Positions 1 through 8,607 of a stretch of DNA of 64,000 bases are shown here, in pieces (the first letter of the stretch is position 1; the number at the start of each line of letters is the position of its first letter). Under the pieces are notes generated by a model. It did no database searches, had not been told where the DNA came from, and saw only the letters and a list, made by a program, of their open reading frames with translations. The stretch is taken from assembly GCA_947039515.1 (NCBI GenBank), contig CAMQYY010000002.1, positions 1-64,000 on the forward strand, in the 5' to 3' direction. This DNA is from an uncultured Ureaplasma sp. (GTDB lineage: Bacteria > Bacillota_I > Bacilli_A > Mycoplasmatales > Mycoplasmoidaceae). The translations under genes and the position numbers were made by a program.

Positions 1-125
1 TTTACTTTAGGAGATTTAACTTTAACATCTTCTTTTACTTTAGGAGATTCTGTTTTAACATCTTCTTTTACTTTAGGGTCTTCAACTTTAACTTCTTCTA
101 CTTTAGGAGATTCTGTTTTAACTTC
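1..125. repeat. 33-bp tandem repeat inside the minus-strand repeat protein
   Basis: Three units of 33 bp (1-33, 34-66, 67-99) and a partial fourth encode an 11-residue Lys/Glu/Val/Pro unit. The array is cut by the window edge, so the copy number is unknown. The period is a multiple of three, so gain or loss of units keeps the frame. Confidence 0.85.
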
Positions 126-746
126 AACAATTTCAGATTCAGATTCAACAAGTATTAATTCTTGTTCTAATTTAGATTTATTATTTGCTGAAATAGCATT
201 ATTAATTTCAGACATTCTAATTTTTAATTCTTCAATTCTATTTTTATAATTTTCAATTACCTCATCACTATTATCTACTGGTAAAGAAGAAGGAGAATCA
301 TATTCAATTCTTTCTGGTATTTTTTCAACTTGAGTTTCAATAGGAACATGTTGTTGTTCAGGTTGAGAAAATTGATTTTCAATTATAGAAGAAGAAGTTT
401 CGATAGGTACATACTGTTGAGTAGGTTGAGGAAATTGATTTTCAGTAGGCACATACTGTTGAGTAGGTTGAGGAAATTGATTTTCAATAGGCATATATTG
501 TTGAGTAGGTTGAGGAAATTGATTTTCAATAAAAGAATTTTGCTGAGTCTGTTGATTATAATTTAAGTATTTTTTTGGAGTTGAAAAAGGATCACTAACT
601 ATAAGGTTATAATTTGTTGCTGATCTAGGTGATTCAGACTGATAAAAATCATTATTTTCTGACTCATTTAAAAAGATAGTATCTACTTTGTATGTATTAT
701 GTGAACGATTGAAAGTACTACGACCATATAATTTTTTAATTTTCAT
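1..746 (-). CDS. Repeat-rich Pro/Gln/Glu protein, 5' part only
   Basis: Not recognised. The gene starts at an ATG (746-744) preceded by GGTAGG and runs off the left edge without a stop, so at least 248 residues are visible. The first 65 residues are basic, then Ser/Asn-rich. Next come four copies of a 14-residue unit built on ENQFPQPTQQY (the last degenerate), then a predicted charged coiled coil of about 50 residues, then a Lys/Glu/Pro/Val-rich 11-residue repeat (KVKEDVKTESP) that continues past the edge. There is no signal peptide or membrane segment in the visible part. Pro/Gln-rich and Pro/Glu/Lys repeats recall terminal-organelle and cytoskeletal proteins of gliding or adhering mycoplasmas, but that is analogy only. 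It is transcribed divergently from degV. Confidence 0.75.
   Translation of the reverse strand, partial: MKIKKLYGRSTFNRSHNTYKVDTIFLNESENNDFYQSESPRSATNYNLIVSDPFSTPKKYLNYNQQTQQNSFIENQFPQPTQQYMPIENQFPQPTQQYVPTENQFPQPTQQYVPIETSSSIIENQFSQPEQQHVPIETQVEKIPERIEYDSPSSLPVDNSDEVIENYKNRIEELKIRMSEINNAISANNKSKLEQELILVESESEIVEVKTESPKVEEVKVEDPKVKEDVKTESPKVKEDVKVKSPKV
409..534. repeat. 42-bp tandem repeat, three near-identical units
   Basis: Units at 409-450, 451-492 and 493-534 differ by a few bases and encode the 14-residue Pro/Gln-rich unit of the minus-strand protein. A more diverged copy lies just to the left (about 340-390), separated by a short Ser-rich insert. In-frame length variation is possible. 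Confidence 0.85.
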
Positions 747-775
747 AATTTTCGACCTACCTAATAATATTTATT

Positions 776-823
776 ATTATACATAAAAAAAATATAAAAT
801 TCACCTTATTTTTTATGTATAAT
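776..823. promoter_or_regulatory. Symmetric divergent promoter pair (15-bp inverted repeat)
   Basis: The 15-mer TTTTTTATGTATAAT ends at 823 on the plus strand, and the same 15-mer ends at 776 on the minus strand. The two copies form a perfect inverted repeat around an 18-bp centre. Each contains a TATAAT hexamer facing outward, towards degV and towards the repeat protein. Transcription would start near 830 and 769. No convincing -35 boxes are visible, as is usual in mollicutes. Part of the palindrome could also bind a dimeric regulator. Confidence 0.5.
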
Positions 824-853
824 TAACATTAAATAAATATATTGGAGATGCTA

Positions 854-1738
854 ATGAAAGATTGAGCAATTGTAGTAGATACAACATTTAATGAGGAATT
901 ATATGATTTGGATGATTTATTTTTTATTCCTATTGAAATAACCTCAATTGATAAGATTACTAAAGATATAAAAATTTATAAGGATTATGTTGATTTAAAA
1001 CCGGACGTTCTTTTAGATTTAATTAGAAAGAAAAACACTTTGCAAACTTCGCAAATACCTCAAGAAGTTTTTAGAGAAAAGGCAATAGAGTTATTAAAGA
1101 AATATAAGAAAGTAATATTTCTTACATTATCTAAAGGACTAACAAAGCAATTTGATTCTTTACTTTTAGTTGAAAAAGAATTAAATACCGAATTTGGAGA
1201 AGAAAGAGTTATTGCTCTTGACACTAGAGCAGCTTCGATGCTTGGTGTTTACATGACAAAATCTGTTATGAGTAAATTGAAAAATAATCCAAATGTTAGT
1301 AAACAAGAATTACAATTATTAGTAGATAGTATTTTTAATAAAGCTAGACTTCAATGTTTAGTTACAGATGTTAATTTTTTAATTAATGGTGGTAGACTTA
1401 CTGGCCTTAAAGCATTTTTGGCTAAAACATTAGATTTAAAAATTATTGTTGAACTTAATGATGTTGGTGGAATTGATAAATTAGATCAAGATAGAGATAT
1501 TTATAAAGCACTTGATAAAATTTGAAAAAATATTAATGTTAAATTGAATACCCAGGTTAATAGAATTCGTGAAGTTCATTTAATATCATTATGAACTGAA
1601 AAAGAATGTGTTGATTACTTGAATTATATTCAATCAAAAATAACAGATCAAAATATAATCATTAAACATAAATATATGCCAACAACAATTGCATCACATA
1701 CCGGTGAAGTTTTAGCAATTTGTGTAATCACAGAATAA
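854..1738 (+). CDS. degV: DegV family fatty-acid-binding protein
   Basis: 294 residues. DegV proteins bind a single fatty acid; the FakB members present it to the kinase FakA for phospholipid synthesis. Family landmarks are visible: a DTT near the N-terminus replaces DST, TSQ follows at about 65, SKGLT replaces the SSGLSGT loop, DTRAASM replaces DSKSAS, and INGGRLTG and IASHTGE lie in the C-terminal domain. The ATG at 854 was chosen because GGAG (844-847) sits six bases upstream; an in-frame ATG at 848 directly abuts that site and is unlikely. Several UGA codons are read as Trp. No fakA was seen in this window. Confidence 0.9.
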
Positions 1739-1744
1739 TTTTTT

Positions 1745-1978
1745 ATGTATATGTCTAAATTTTATTTAAAAGATATTATTGAAGCTCAAAATTGAAATAT
1801 AATAGATTTAGCAATTGAGAGTGGTTTATCTATTGATTGATTAGAAAATTTTCTTGATGAAAATGTAGTTAGTTTTATTGGAAAAGATGAAGATGCAAAA
1901 TTATGCAAGGCAACTAATCAGCAAATTGGATATTTTTTAAATATAGATAAAGAATTCAAAAGATTTTTGAAGGGATAA
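1745..1978 (+). CDS. Small protein with a helix-turn-helix-like segment
   Basis: 77 residues, six bases after the degV stop and ending just before the next gene, so it is probably co-transcribed. Not recognised by name. The middle (LAIESGLSIDWLENFLDE and the following helix) has the spacing of an XRE/Cro-type helix-turn-helix: small residue, Gly turn, Ser, and a spaced Leu/Trp. That suggests a minimal DNA-binding or protein-binding fold, by pattern only. Two UGA codons encode Trp. There is no clear Shine-Dalgarno; the start may be ATG 1745 or ATG 1751. Confidence 0.6.
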
Positions 1979-1985
1979 TTGTAAA

Positions 1986-2615
1986 ATGGCACGTTCTAAA
2001 TTTTGTGATAATTGTGAAAAAAAAATTCCGTCTTCTCAAGTTTGAGATAATGAACTTTTTTCTAAACTAGCTCTTTGTAATAATTGTGCTACAGATGAAT
2101 ATCTTTCTGAAAAAGAAAAACTAATTGAATCTCTAGAAAATGTTGAAACTGGTTTAGAAGAATTAGAAAAAGCAGAAGCATATGCAAAAAAATTAGTTTC
2201 AGCAATTGATGAATTTACGAGAGGTAAATCTGAAGATTTATCAAAATTTTCTGATATTGATGATTTAGGTGATTTAACTTTTGAAGAAGCTCAAGCGTTG
2301 TTGAATAGTGATGCTGATTTTGTTAGAGAAAAAAATCTTGAAAAAGAAAGACAAAATCAAATAAATAGAGAAAAGCAATTAAGAGAACAAAAAGCTAATT
2401 TAAAAGAAAGTAAGAAAAATAAGAAAAAGGAAGAAAAAGAAAAGAAAAGAAAATTGAAAGTTGATTTTTCAAATTTTTCTGAAGAAGATGCAGAAAATTT
2501 CTTAGTAAGCGAAGGTGTTATAAAAGGAAAGAAAAATAGTATTATTGATTTTGAATTAGATGATAATGATTTTGGTGATTTCGGTGATTTAGACGATTTA
2601 GATGATGAGGATTAG
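1986..2615 (+). CDS. Zinc-knuckle, coiled-coil, acidic-tail protein
   Basis: 209 residues, not recognised. The N-terminus carries CDNC, a spacer of about 20 residues, and CNNC, a likely zinc ribbon. A long Glu/Lys-rich helical region follows, including a very basic stretch around 110-150. The protein ends in an acidic tail of Asp, Gly, Phe and Leu (DFGDLDDLDDED). It has no membrane segment. The stop codon TAG overlaps the GTG start of coaD by one base, so translation is probably coupled. The architecture (CxxC pair first, then coiled coil, then acid) is shared with the protein at 18140-19873 and in part with the SecA tail in this window. Confidence 0.75.
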
Positions 2616-3031
2616 TGAAAGTTTTATTTTCTGGCAGTTTTAATCCCATTCATGCAGGGCATCTAGATATTATTTTAAGAGCAAGTAGTTTATTTGAAAA
2701 AGTATATATTGCTATTAGCATTAATGAAAATAAAAAATATTTAAAAAATATTGATGAAAGATATGAAGAAGCTAAAGAAAAAATATCTTTTTTGAATCTT
2801 AAAAATATTGAAGTTTTAAAAAATGAAGGATTAACAATTGATATTGCTAAAAAGTATCAATGTAAAGCTTTAATTAGATCTATTAGAAATTTTGAAGATT
2901 TGGATTATGAATTTGAATTAGCTGAGAAAAATAAAGCTCTTTCTAAAGAATTAAATATTGAAACAATTTTTCTAGTTTCTAATAAAAATTTTTATAATTT
3001 AAATTCAACAAATTTAAGAAAGCAGAAATAA
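2615..3031 (+). CDS. coaD: Phosphopantetheine adenylyltransferase
   Basis: 138 residues. It transfers AMP from ATP to 4'-phosphopantetheine to make dephospho-CoA. The N-terminus has the nucleotidyltransferase motif GSFNPIHAGH, and the family stretch LIRSIRNFEDLDYEFELAEKNK-like segment is recognisable. The typical length is about 160 residues; here the last helix is missing, and the protein stops soon after the SSTxLR-like NSTNLR motif. The start is GTG, overlapping the upstream TAG. A second CoA gene, coaX, lies at 38166. The pantetheine product would also feed the carrier protein at 3860. Confidence 0.88.
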   Translation: MKVLFSGSFNPIHAGHLDIILRASSLFEKVYIAISINENKKYLKNIDERYEEAKEKISFLNLKNIEVLKNEGLTIDIAKKYQCKALIRSIRNFEDLDYEFELAEKNKALSKELNIETIFLVSNKNFYNLNSTNLRKQK

Positions 3032-3034
3032 ATA

Positions 3035-3574
3035 ATGGAATTAAGCAAATCTCAAACTTGAAAAAATTTAGAAACAGCTTTTGCAAATGAATCAAAAGCT
3101 CATGTTAAATATCAATTTTTTGCTAAAAAAGCTAAAAAAGAAAAGTTAAATGTTATTTCTTCTATTTTTCAAGAATCAGCAGAAAATGAAAAAGAACATG
3201 CAAAAATTTGATATAAAGCGATGCATAATGATGATATACCAGTTACAAAAGAAAATTTATTATATGCTATTTCAGCAGAAAATTATGAAACAAATATTAT
3301 GTATCGTGATTTTGCCAAAATAGCAAAAGAAGAAGGTTTTGATAATATAGCTGACTTATTTAACTTAATTGGAGACGTTGAAAAACATCATTCAGAAAGA
3401 TTTCAGTCATTATTAAAATCTTTAGAGGAAAATTCATTATATGAATCAAAAGACCCTGTTTTATGAATTTGCACAAATTGTGGGCATCTTCATTTTGGTA
3501 AAATACCACCAGATTTATGCCCAATTTGTATACACCCAAAAGCATATTTTGTTAGAGAAAATAAAAGTTTTTAA
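3035..3574 (+). CDS. rbr: Rubrerythrin (diiron peroxide reductase)
   Basis: 179 residues. Rubrerythrins reduce hydrogen peroxide at a diiron site fed by a rubredoxin iron, and are typical of anaerobes. All expected ligands are present: Glu in AFANES near 19, the ENEKEH motif at about 50-55, Glu residues in the AENYET segment at about 95, and VEKHH near 125. The C-terminus has a rubredoxin-like CTNC and CPIC pair. The length is normal. It starts three bases after coaD and precedes a small gene and a terminator. Rubrerythrin is not a standard mycoplasma gene. With the peroxiredoxin at 53457 and TrxB at 30932 it suggests a peroxide-exposed, low-oxygen niche. Confidence 0.93.
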
Positions 3575-3625
3575 TAAATAATATAAATATGTATATATCA
3601 TTATAAATAGAAGGTAGTTATAAAA

Positions 3626-3784
3626 ATGTTTAAATTTAAAAAGAAAAATAAAATTAAAAATGTTGAACTTGAAGAAAATCTTGTTAATTATGATGTTCCT
3701 GACAACGATAATAAACAAAAATATGAATCAACAAAAATTTTGGATATAGATTTTTTTGATGAAGAAATAAAAAAAGAAAAATAA
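3626..3784 (+). CDS. Small charged hypothetical protein
   Basis: 52 residues. A very basic first 14 residues (Lys-rich, FKFKKKNK) are followed by an acidic second half ending FFDEEIKKEK. No known domain, signal or membrane segment was seen. AAGG with a short spacer precedes the ATG. It is the last gene before a strong terminator, so it probably shares the transcript of degV to rubrerythrin. A basic head and acidic tail of this size could be an RNA- or membrane-associated adaptor, but nothing proves that. Confidence 0.55.
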   Translation: MFKFKKKNKIKNVELEENLVNYDVPDNDNKQKYESTKILDIDFFDEEIKKEK

Positions 3785-3790
3785 AATTTT

Positions 3791-3824
3791 AAACTTCATT
3801 AATTTTTTAATGAAGTTTATTTTC
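3791..3824 (+). terminator. Rho-independent terminator after the degV-rubrerythrin operon
   Basis: A perfect 12-bp inverted repeat (AAACTTCATTAA, 3791-3802, with 3807-3818) has a TTTT loop and is followed by a T-rich run. It separates the degV unit from acpP. Confidence 0.85.
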
Positions 3825-3859
3825 ATATATTTTTTATGCAATAAAAAAAGAGGATTATT

Positions 3860-4090
3860 ATGAATAAAACACTTAGTACAATAATTGAAGTAGCTAATAA
3901 TAATAAAATTAAGATTAGTGAAAAAAATCTTAATGTATCATTAAAAGATCTTGGTATTGATTCACTTTCAGTAATGAATTTAATCATCCAAGTAGAAGAG
4001 AAACTTCAAAAAACATTGGATGATGATATTTTAGTAAAAATAAAAACAATTGAAGAATTAGTTAAGGCTTTTGAAGATATTAAAAGTTAA
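3860..4090 (+). CDS. acpP: Acyl carrier protein
   Basis: 76 residues, normal length. The phosphopantetheine attachment serine lies in GIDSLS at about residues 33-38. The protein is acidic with three predicted helices, as in carrier proteins. AGAGG precedes the ATG. Mollicutes usually lack full fatty-acid synthesis, so its partner is likely lipid assembly or an unknown acyl transfer. It is followed closely by a choline-kinase-like gene, which also points to lipid or surface-polymer chemistry. The CoA needed for its modification is covered by coaD and coaX in this window. Confidence 0.92.
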   Translation: MNKTLSTIIEVANNNKIKISEKNLNVSLKDLGIDSLSVMNLIIQVEEKLQKTLDDDILVKIKTIEELVKAFEDIKS

Positions 4091-4096
4091 TTTTTA

Positions 4097-4879
4097 ATGA
4101 ATACTTTTATTAAAAATTTTTTTACTAAAAATATAGACAACTATCAATTGTCAGATATAGAAAAAATACAAAAAATAGAAAAAAGTTATAGTAATAATAT
4201 TTTTTGTCTTCAAACATTTGATAAAAAAAAATTCTTCATTAGGATAGTTAAAAAAAATGATTTTATTAATCGTAATAATGAAATGAATTATTTTTTAAAA
4301 TCAATAGATAATAAACCATTGTTTATTGATCAATTTGGGAATATGATTTCTAATTGGATTGATAATTTTTTAGATATAGAAAATTTTAACAAATCAGAAA
4401 TTAATTTAATTATTGAAAAAATATTATTAATATCCAAATTAGAAGTAGAAAATTTTAATAATTTTGATTATTTTAAATACCTTAAAAAAAATAATAAAAT
4501 AGCAAATATATACATTGATAAATATAAAGAAATTATTAAAAAATATGAAAAAGAGAAATTAGTTTTTGCTCATAATGATTTAAATCTTTCAAATATTTAT
4601 TTTTATAATGAAAAAGTAGAATTTATTGATTGAGAGTGATGTTCAATGAATAATAATTATTGAGATATAGCCTATTTCTTAAAAGACTTAAATTTAGATG
4701 AAGATTTACTCTTTTATATTTCAAATCAATTTTCACTTTTTTTAAATAAAATATATGACTTTCTCTTTATAACAATAATTTATACAATTTCTTGAATTGA
4801 GTTTTATAAAATAAAAAAACTTAATGAATACTATAAACATTTAAATAACATTTTAAATCTTGTATGAAATAAATTTTAA
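4097..4879 (+). CDS. Choline/ethanolamine kinase-like phosphotransferase
   Basis: 260 residues. The protein-kinase-like fold of the choline kinase / aminoglycoside phosphotransferase group is shown by HNDLNLSNIYF (Brenner-type motif: catalytic Asp, then Asn) near residue 156, and by the metal-binding FIDWEW with YWDIAYF at about 174-190. The N-lobe is short and basic. The real substrate (choline, ethanolamine, a sugar or a drug) cannot be told. LicA-type choline kinases decorate surface lipids or glycans, and the acpP neighbour six bases upstream fits a lipid role. No Shine-Dalgarno is visible, so translation may be coupled to acpP. Confidence 0.75.
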
Positions 4880-4893
4880 AAATATTATTTTTG

Positions 4894-4899
4894 TATAAT
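4894..4899 (+). promoter_or_regulatory. -10 box just ahead of a start codon (possible leaderless transcript)
   Basis: TATAAT preceded by TG lies only four bases before the ATG at 4904. A start of transcription seven bases downstream of the box would fall at or inside the ATGATG start. No Shine-Dalgarno is present for this gene. The match could be chance in such AT-rich DNA. Confidence 0.35.
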
Positions 4900-4903
4900 A
4901 AAT

Positions 4904-5521
4904 ATGATGGAAAATAATAGAATTACTAATATCTTAAAATCCTTATTTTGAATCTTATTAATTATTTTACCTATTTTTTTAATTTGAATTCTTTTTGGTG
5001 AAATAAATATTTTAGGTTTAAATTGAATTGTTAGCTTTAATGGCAAATGATATGGAGAAAATCAAATTACTGGTGAAATAAATTTTTGGGTTTGAAATGG
5101 AGAAAATATTTTTAATCCATTATTTCTATTGTTTCCTTTTATTCTAATTCCGTTCAATATATTAATTTTTTTTATGCTATACAAGAATAAAATATTTCAA
5201 ATGAACCAATTTAATTCTTGATTTTCTTTTTTATTAACTGGATTTATTTTTATTATTTCAGCATTAATTGGAAATGAATGATGACATATTATAATCAGAA
5301 TATTAGTAGTAATATTAACTTTAGCAATTTTATTCTTTGCTCTTAATTTTATTACTAATAAAATTATTTTTAATTCAAAAAATAAATATAATTTTCTTTC
5401 AACAATTATCAAAAAGGAAGAAGAAGAAAAAAAATATCATGAAGAATTAGAAAATTTAAAAATATATAAGAAAGAAAAAGAAAATTCAGATGTATCTTCT
5501 ATTATTATTGAAGATACATAG
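4904..5521 (+). CDS. Four-TM membrane protein with charged coiled-coil tail
   Basis: 205 residues, not recognised. Predicted membrane segments lie at about 13-31, 72-93, 105-123 and 128-150. A Trp/Gly/Asn-rich loop of about 40 residues sits between the first two, and the last 45 residues form a Glu/Lys-rich, probably cytoplasmic helix. There is no lipobox. ATG 4904 or 4907 could be used; a TATAAT lies directly upstream. The stop TAG is 14 bases before obg, whose ribosome-binding site AAGAAGGAG lies in the gap, so the two are probably co-transcribed. Confidence 0.72.
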
Positions 5522-5535
5522 AAGAAGGAGTTAAT

Positions 5536-6822
5536 ATGGCATTAGTTGATAAATGTTCAATTCTTTTTGTTGCTGGTAATGGTGGCGATGGTATTGTTTC
5601 ATGAAGAAGAGAGGCACATGTACCTCTTGGAGGTCCAGATGGCGGTAATGGTGGTAATGGTGGTAGTATTATTCTAGTTGGTGATTATAATGAGACATCA
5701 TTACAATATTTGAAATTTAGAAAAAAAATAAAAGCTGAAAATGGTGAAAAAGGTTCTATTAAAAAATGTCATGGTAAAGCTGGTAGTGATATTTATTTAA
5801 AAGTTCCATTAGGAACTATTTTAATAGATGAAGAAACAAATGAAGTTATTGCAGACATTACACAAGATAAAGAACAATTTGTTATTTGTAATGGTGGTGC
5901 AGGTGGTAATGGCAATGCAAATTTTAAATCAAATTTTAATTCTGCACCAAGTTTATATGAATTAGGTGATTTTGGTGAGAAAAAAACAATATTATTAGAA
6001 TTGAAAATAATTGCAGATATCGGTATTGTAGGATTACCAAATGCTGGTAAATCAACATTTATTTCAATGATCTCTAATGCAAAACCTAAAATAGCTAATT
6101 ATCAATTTACAACTCTTTCTCCATCTCTTGGAACAATATATAAAAATAATAAAAGAGTTATTTTTGCAGACATACCAGGATTGATTAAAGGCGCTTCTGA
6201 TGGTGTTGGTCTTGGTCATGATTTTTTAAAACATATTGAAAGAACAAAAATACTTATACATATTATTTCAATGGATAATTTTGATAATGAAGATGTTATC
6301 AATGCTTATAAAATAATAAAAGAAGAACTAAAAAAGTATTCAGAAATATTAGATAAAAAACCAATGATTATTGTTGCTAATAAAATGGATAGCGATTCTG
6401 CTGATGAAAACTACTCTATTTTTAGTAACTTTTTAAAAAAAGAAAAAATAATAAAAATCTCAGCTATTAATTCTGAAAATCTTTCACAAGTAGTTGATTT
6501 ATCATTCAAATTACTTGAAGATATTAGAAAAAAAGAAAATGCGGAAGTAGTAGAAGTTAAATATATTAATGAACTTAAAATAAAGGAAAGAAATCTTGAT
6601 AAAGAAATATCACTTAATTCTATTGGTGAAAATTCTTGAAGAGTAACTAGTGAGTATTTAGAATATTGAACTCATAAGATACCAATTAACACTCAGGATA
6701 ATTTAGTTCGTTATAACCAAAAATTAACTAGTATTAATTTTTCCACATTTTTATTAAAAAATAACGTTAAAATAAATGATACTATTCATATTTATAATAT
6801 TTCTTTAAAATTCGAAGGATAG
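5536..6822 (+). CDS. obg: Obg-family GTPase
   Basis: 428 residues. Obg binds the large ribosomal subunit during late assembly and responds to nucleotide pools. The Gly-rich Obg fold is at residues 1-155 (repeated GGNGG motifs). The G domain follows with GLPNAGKST (P-loop), DIPGLIKGAS (G3) and NKMD (G4). A C-terminal OCT domain of about 80 residues contains several UGA-encoded Trp. AAGAAGGAG upstream fixes the ATG at 5536. nadE follows after two bases. Confidence 0.95.
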
Positions 6823-6824
6823 CA

Positions 6825-7574
6825 ATGAATAACGATGTATATATAAAATATTTAGATTATTTGAAAAATTATTTGAAAGATTTTTTAAAAAATAATAAAA
6901 TTAAAAATGTTATTATCGGTATTAGCGGCGGAATTGATTCCATTTTAACTTTGAAAATATTATCTCTTGTTCTTGATGCAAAAAATATTTATCCATATTT
7001 TATTAATGTTGAAAAAAAACTTACAGATAAATTTTTAAAAAGTGAAGAATATTTAAAATCATTATCAATTAAAATTAATTTAATTGATATTTATAATGAG
7101 TTTGAATCCCTTTCAAATAAAATTGAAATAATTGATAAGAACAACTTAGGAAATTTAAAAGCAAGATTAAGAATGAGTATTCTCTATTCGAAGGCTTTTG
7201 AAAAAAACGGAATAGTTATTGGAACAACAAATTATACAGAAGCATATCTTGGTTACTTCACTAAGCATGGAGATAACGCTGTTGATTTGCAAATGTTGAG
7301 TGGTTTATTAAAAGAAGATATTTATAAGCTAGCATCAATTGTAAATATTCCTGATTTTTTCATTAAACAAGCTCCATCAGCTGATCTTTATTTAGACCAA
7401 ACAGATGAAAAGGAATTAGATATTTCTTATCTAATTATTGATTCATTTTTAAACGATAAAGATATTTTAAAAGATGATATGGAAAAGATAGTTAATATTC
7501 ATAAAAAAAATAATCATAAGTTATTTTTTCCAATATCACCAAAAGTGATTAAAAATAGAAAAAAAATACTATAA
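6825..7574 (+). CDS. nadE: NH3-dependent NAD synthetase
   Basis: 249 residues. It amidates deamido-NAD with ammonia and ATP, the last step of NAD synthesis. The PP-loop motif SGGIDS lies at about residues 34-39, and GTTNYTE, GYFTKHGD and the PSADLYLDQTDE segment are the family signatures for adenylation and substrate binding. There is no glutaminase domain, as in the short ammonia-using form. It is tightly packed between obg and pheS, and its start lies two bases after the obg stop. Confidence 0.95.
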   Translation: MNNDVYIKYLDYLKNYLKDFLKNNKIKNVIIGISGGIDSILTLKILSLVLDAKNIYPYFINVEKKLTDKFLKSEEYLKSLSIKINLIDIYNEFESLSNKIEIIDKNNLGNLKARLRMSILYSKAFEKNGIVIGTTNYTEAYLGYFTKHGDNAVDLQMLSGLLKEDIYKLASIVNIPDFFIKQAPSADLYLDQTDEKELDISYLIIDSFLNDKDILKDDMEKIVNIHKKNNHKLFFPISPKVIKNRKKIL

Positions 7575-7597
7575 TTTATATTTAATTAGGAAATAAA

Positions 7598-8602
7598 ATG
7601 GATACTAAAAAATTAAAAGAAGATTTTATACAAGCTCAATCAATAAGTCAAATTATTGAAACTAAAAATATTTTTATAAAAAAAAATATTAACCCTTTAG
7701 TTGAAGAGTTAAATAAAGAAAAAAATATACAAAACAAAAAAGAATTAGGGATTAAAATAAATTCTTTTAAAAAAGAAATAGAAGAAATTACAAAAGAAGC
7801 AATTTCAAATTTTTCTTTTGTAAAAAAAGAATTCCTTAATTCGAATATGGATAAAACATCATTTGTTCATCTTTATAATCAAGGAAAAAGAAATATTCTA
7901 GTTACATTAGCTAATGATATTAATTATTTTTTTAACAAAATAGATTTTAAATTTATACATGGAAATGAAATTCTTTCTTTAGAAGAAAACTTTTTTAATT
8001 TGAATTTTTCTTTTGATCATCCATCTTTAAGTAAAAATGAAACATTTTATTTAGATGAAAACAAGATATTAAGAACTCATTGTACACCAGCAACATATGG
8101 TGAGATATATAAGAATAGTAACGTTGAAGAATTAAAAGTTATGACTATTGGAACTGTTTTTAGAAGAGATGAAGATGATGCTACTCATACTCACCAGTTC
8201 AGTCAACTTGATTTTATATGAATGAAGGAAAATCTTAATCTTGCTAATTTAAAATGAATTATAGATTCATTTTTAGAGTTTATTTTTGAGAGAAAAATTG
8301 TTTCTAGATATCGTTTGAGTAATTTTGCATTCACATCTCCTTCTTTTGAAGTTGATGTTAAATGTTGAAATTGTAAAGAAAATAGAAAATGTAATGTATG
8401 TAAAGATTCTGGATGAATTGAAATTCTTGGATCAGGAATGGTTCATAGAAATGTTCTTGATAAAGCTGGCGTTAATAAAAAAATGGAATGTATAGCAGCT
8501 GGTATTGGAATTGAAAGAATTGCAATGATTAAATATAATATTTCTGATATAAGAAATATTTACATTAATGATATAGATATGTTCAGACAAATTAAGGAAT
8601 AA
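7598..8602 (+). CDS. pheS: Phenylalanyl-tRNA synthetase alpha subunit
   Basis: 334 residues. It forms the alpha2-beta2 enzyme with PheT that charges tRNA-Phe. The N-terminal coiled coil is followed by class II motif 2 ([23 protein letters not shown]) and motif 3 ([10 protein letters not shown]). A CWNC and CNVC pair before [10 protein letters not shown] is the small zinc-type knuckle seen in several Firmicute and mollicute PheS. Several UGA-encoded Trp lie at conserved sites. pheT starts five bases later. Confidence 0.96.
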
Positions 8603-8607
8603 ATAAT

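Noticed and set aside
8221-8602. pheS, and likewise ffh, ligA, secA and the large lipoprotein, look broken by TGA stops
   Set aside because: TGA is Trp here (conserved Trp positions in L20, RbgA, PheS). Reading code 4 gives full-length proteins, so none is a pseudogene.
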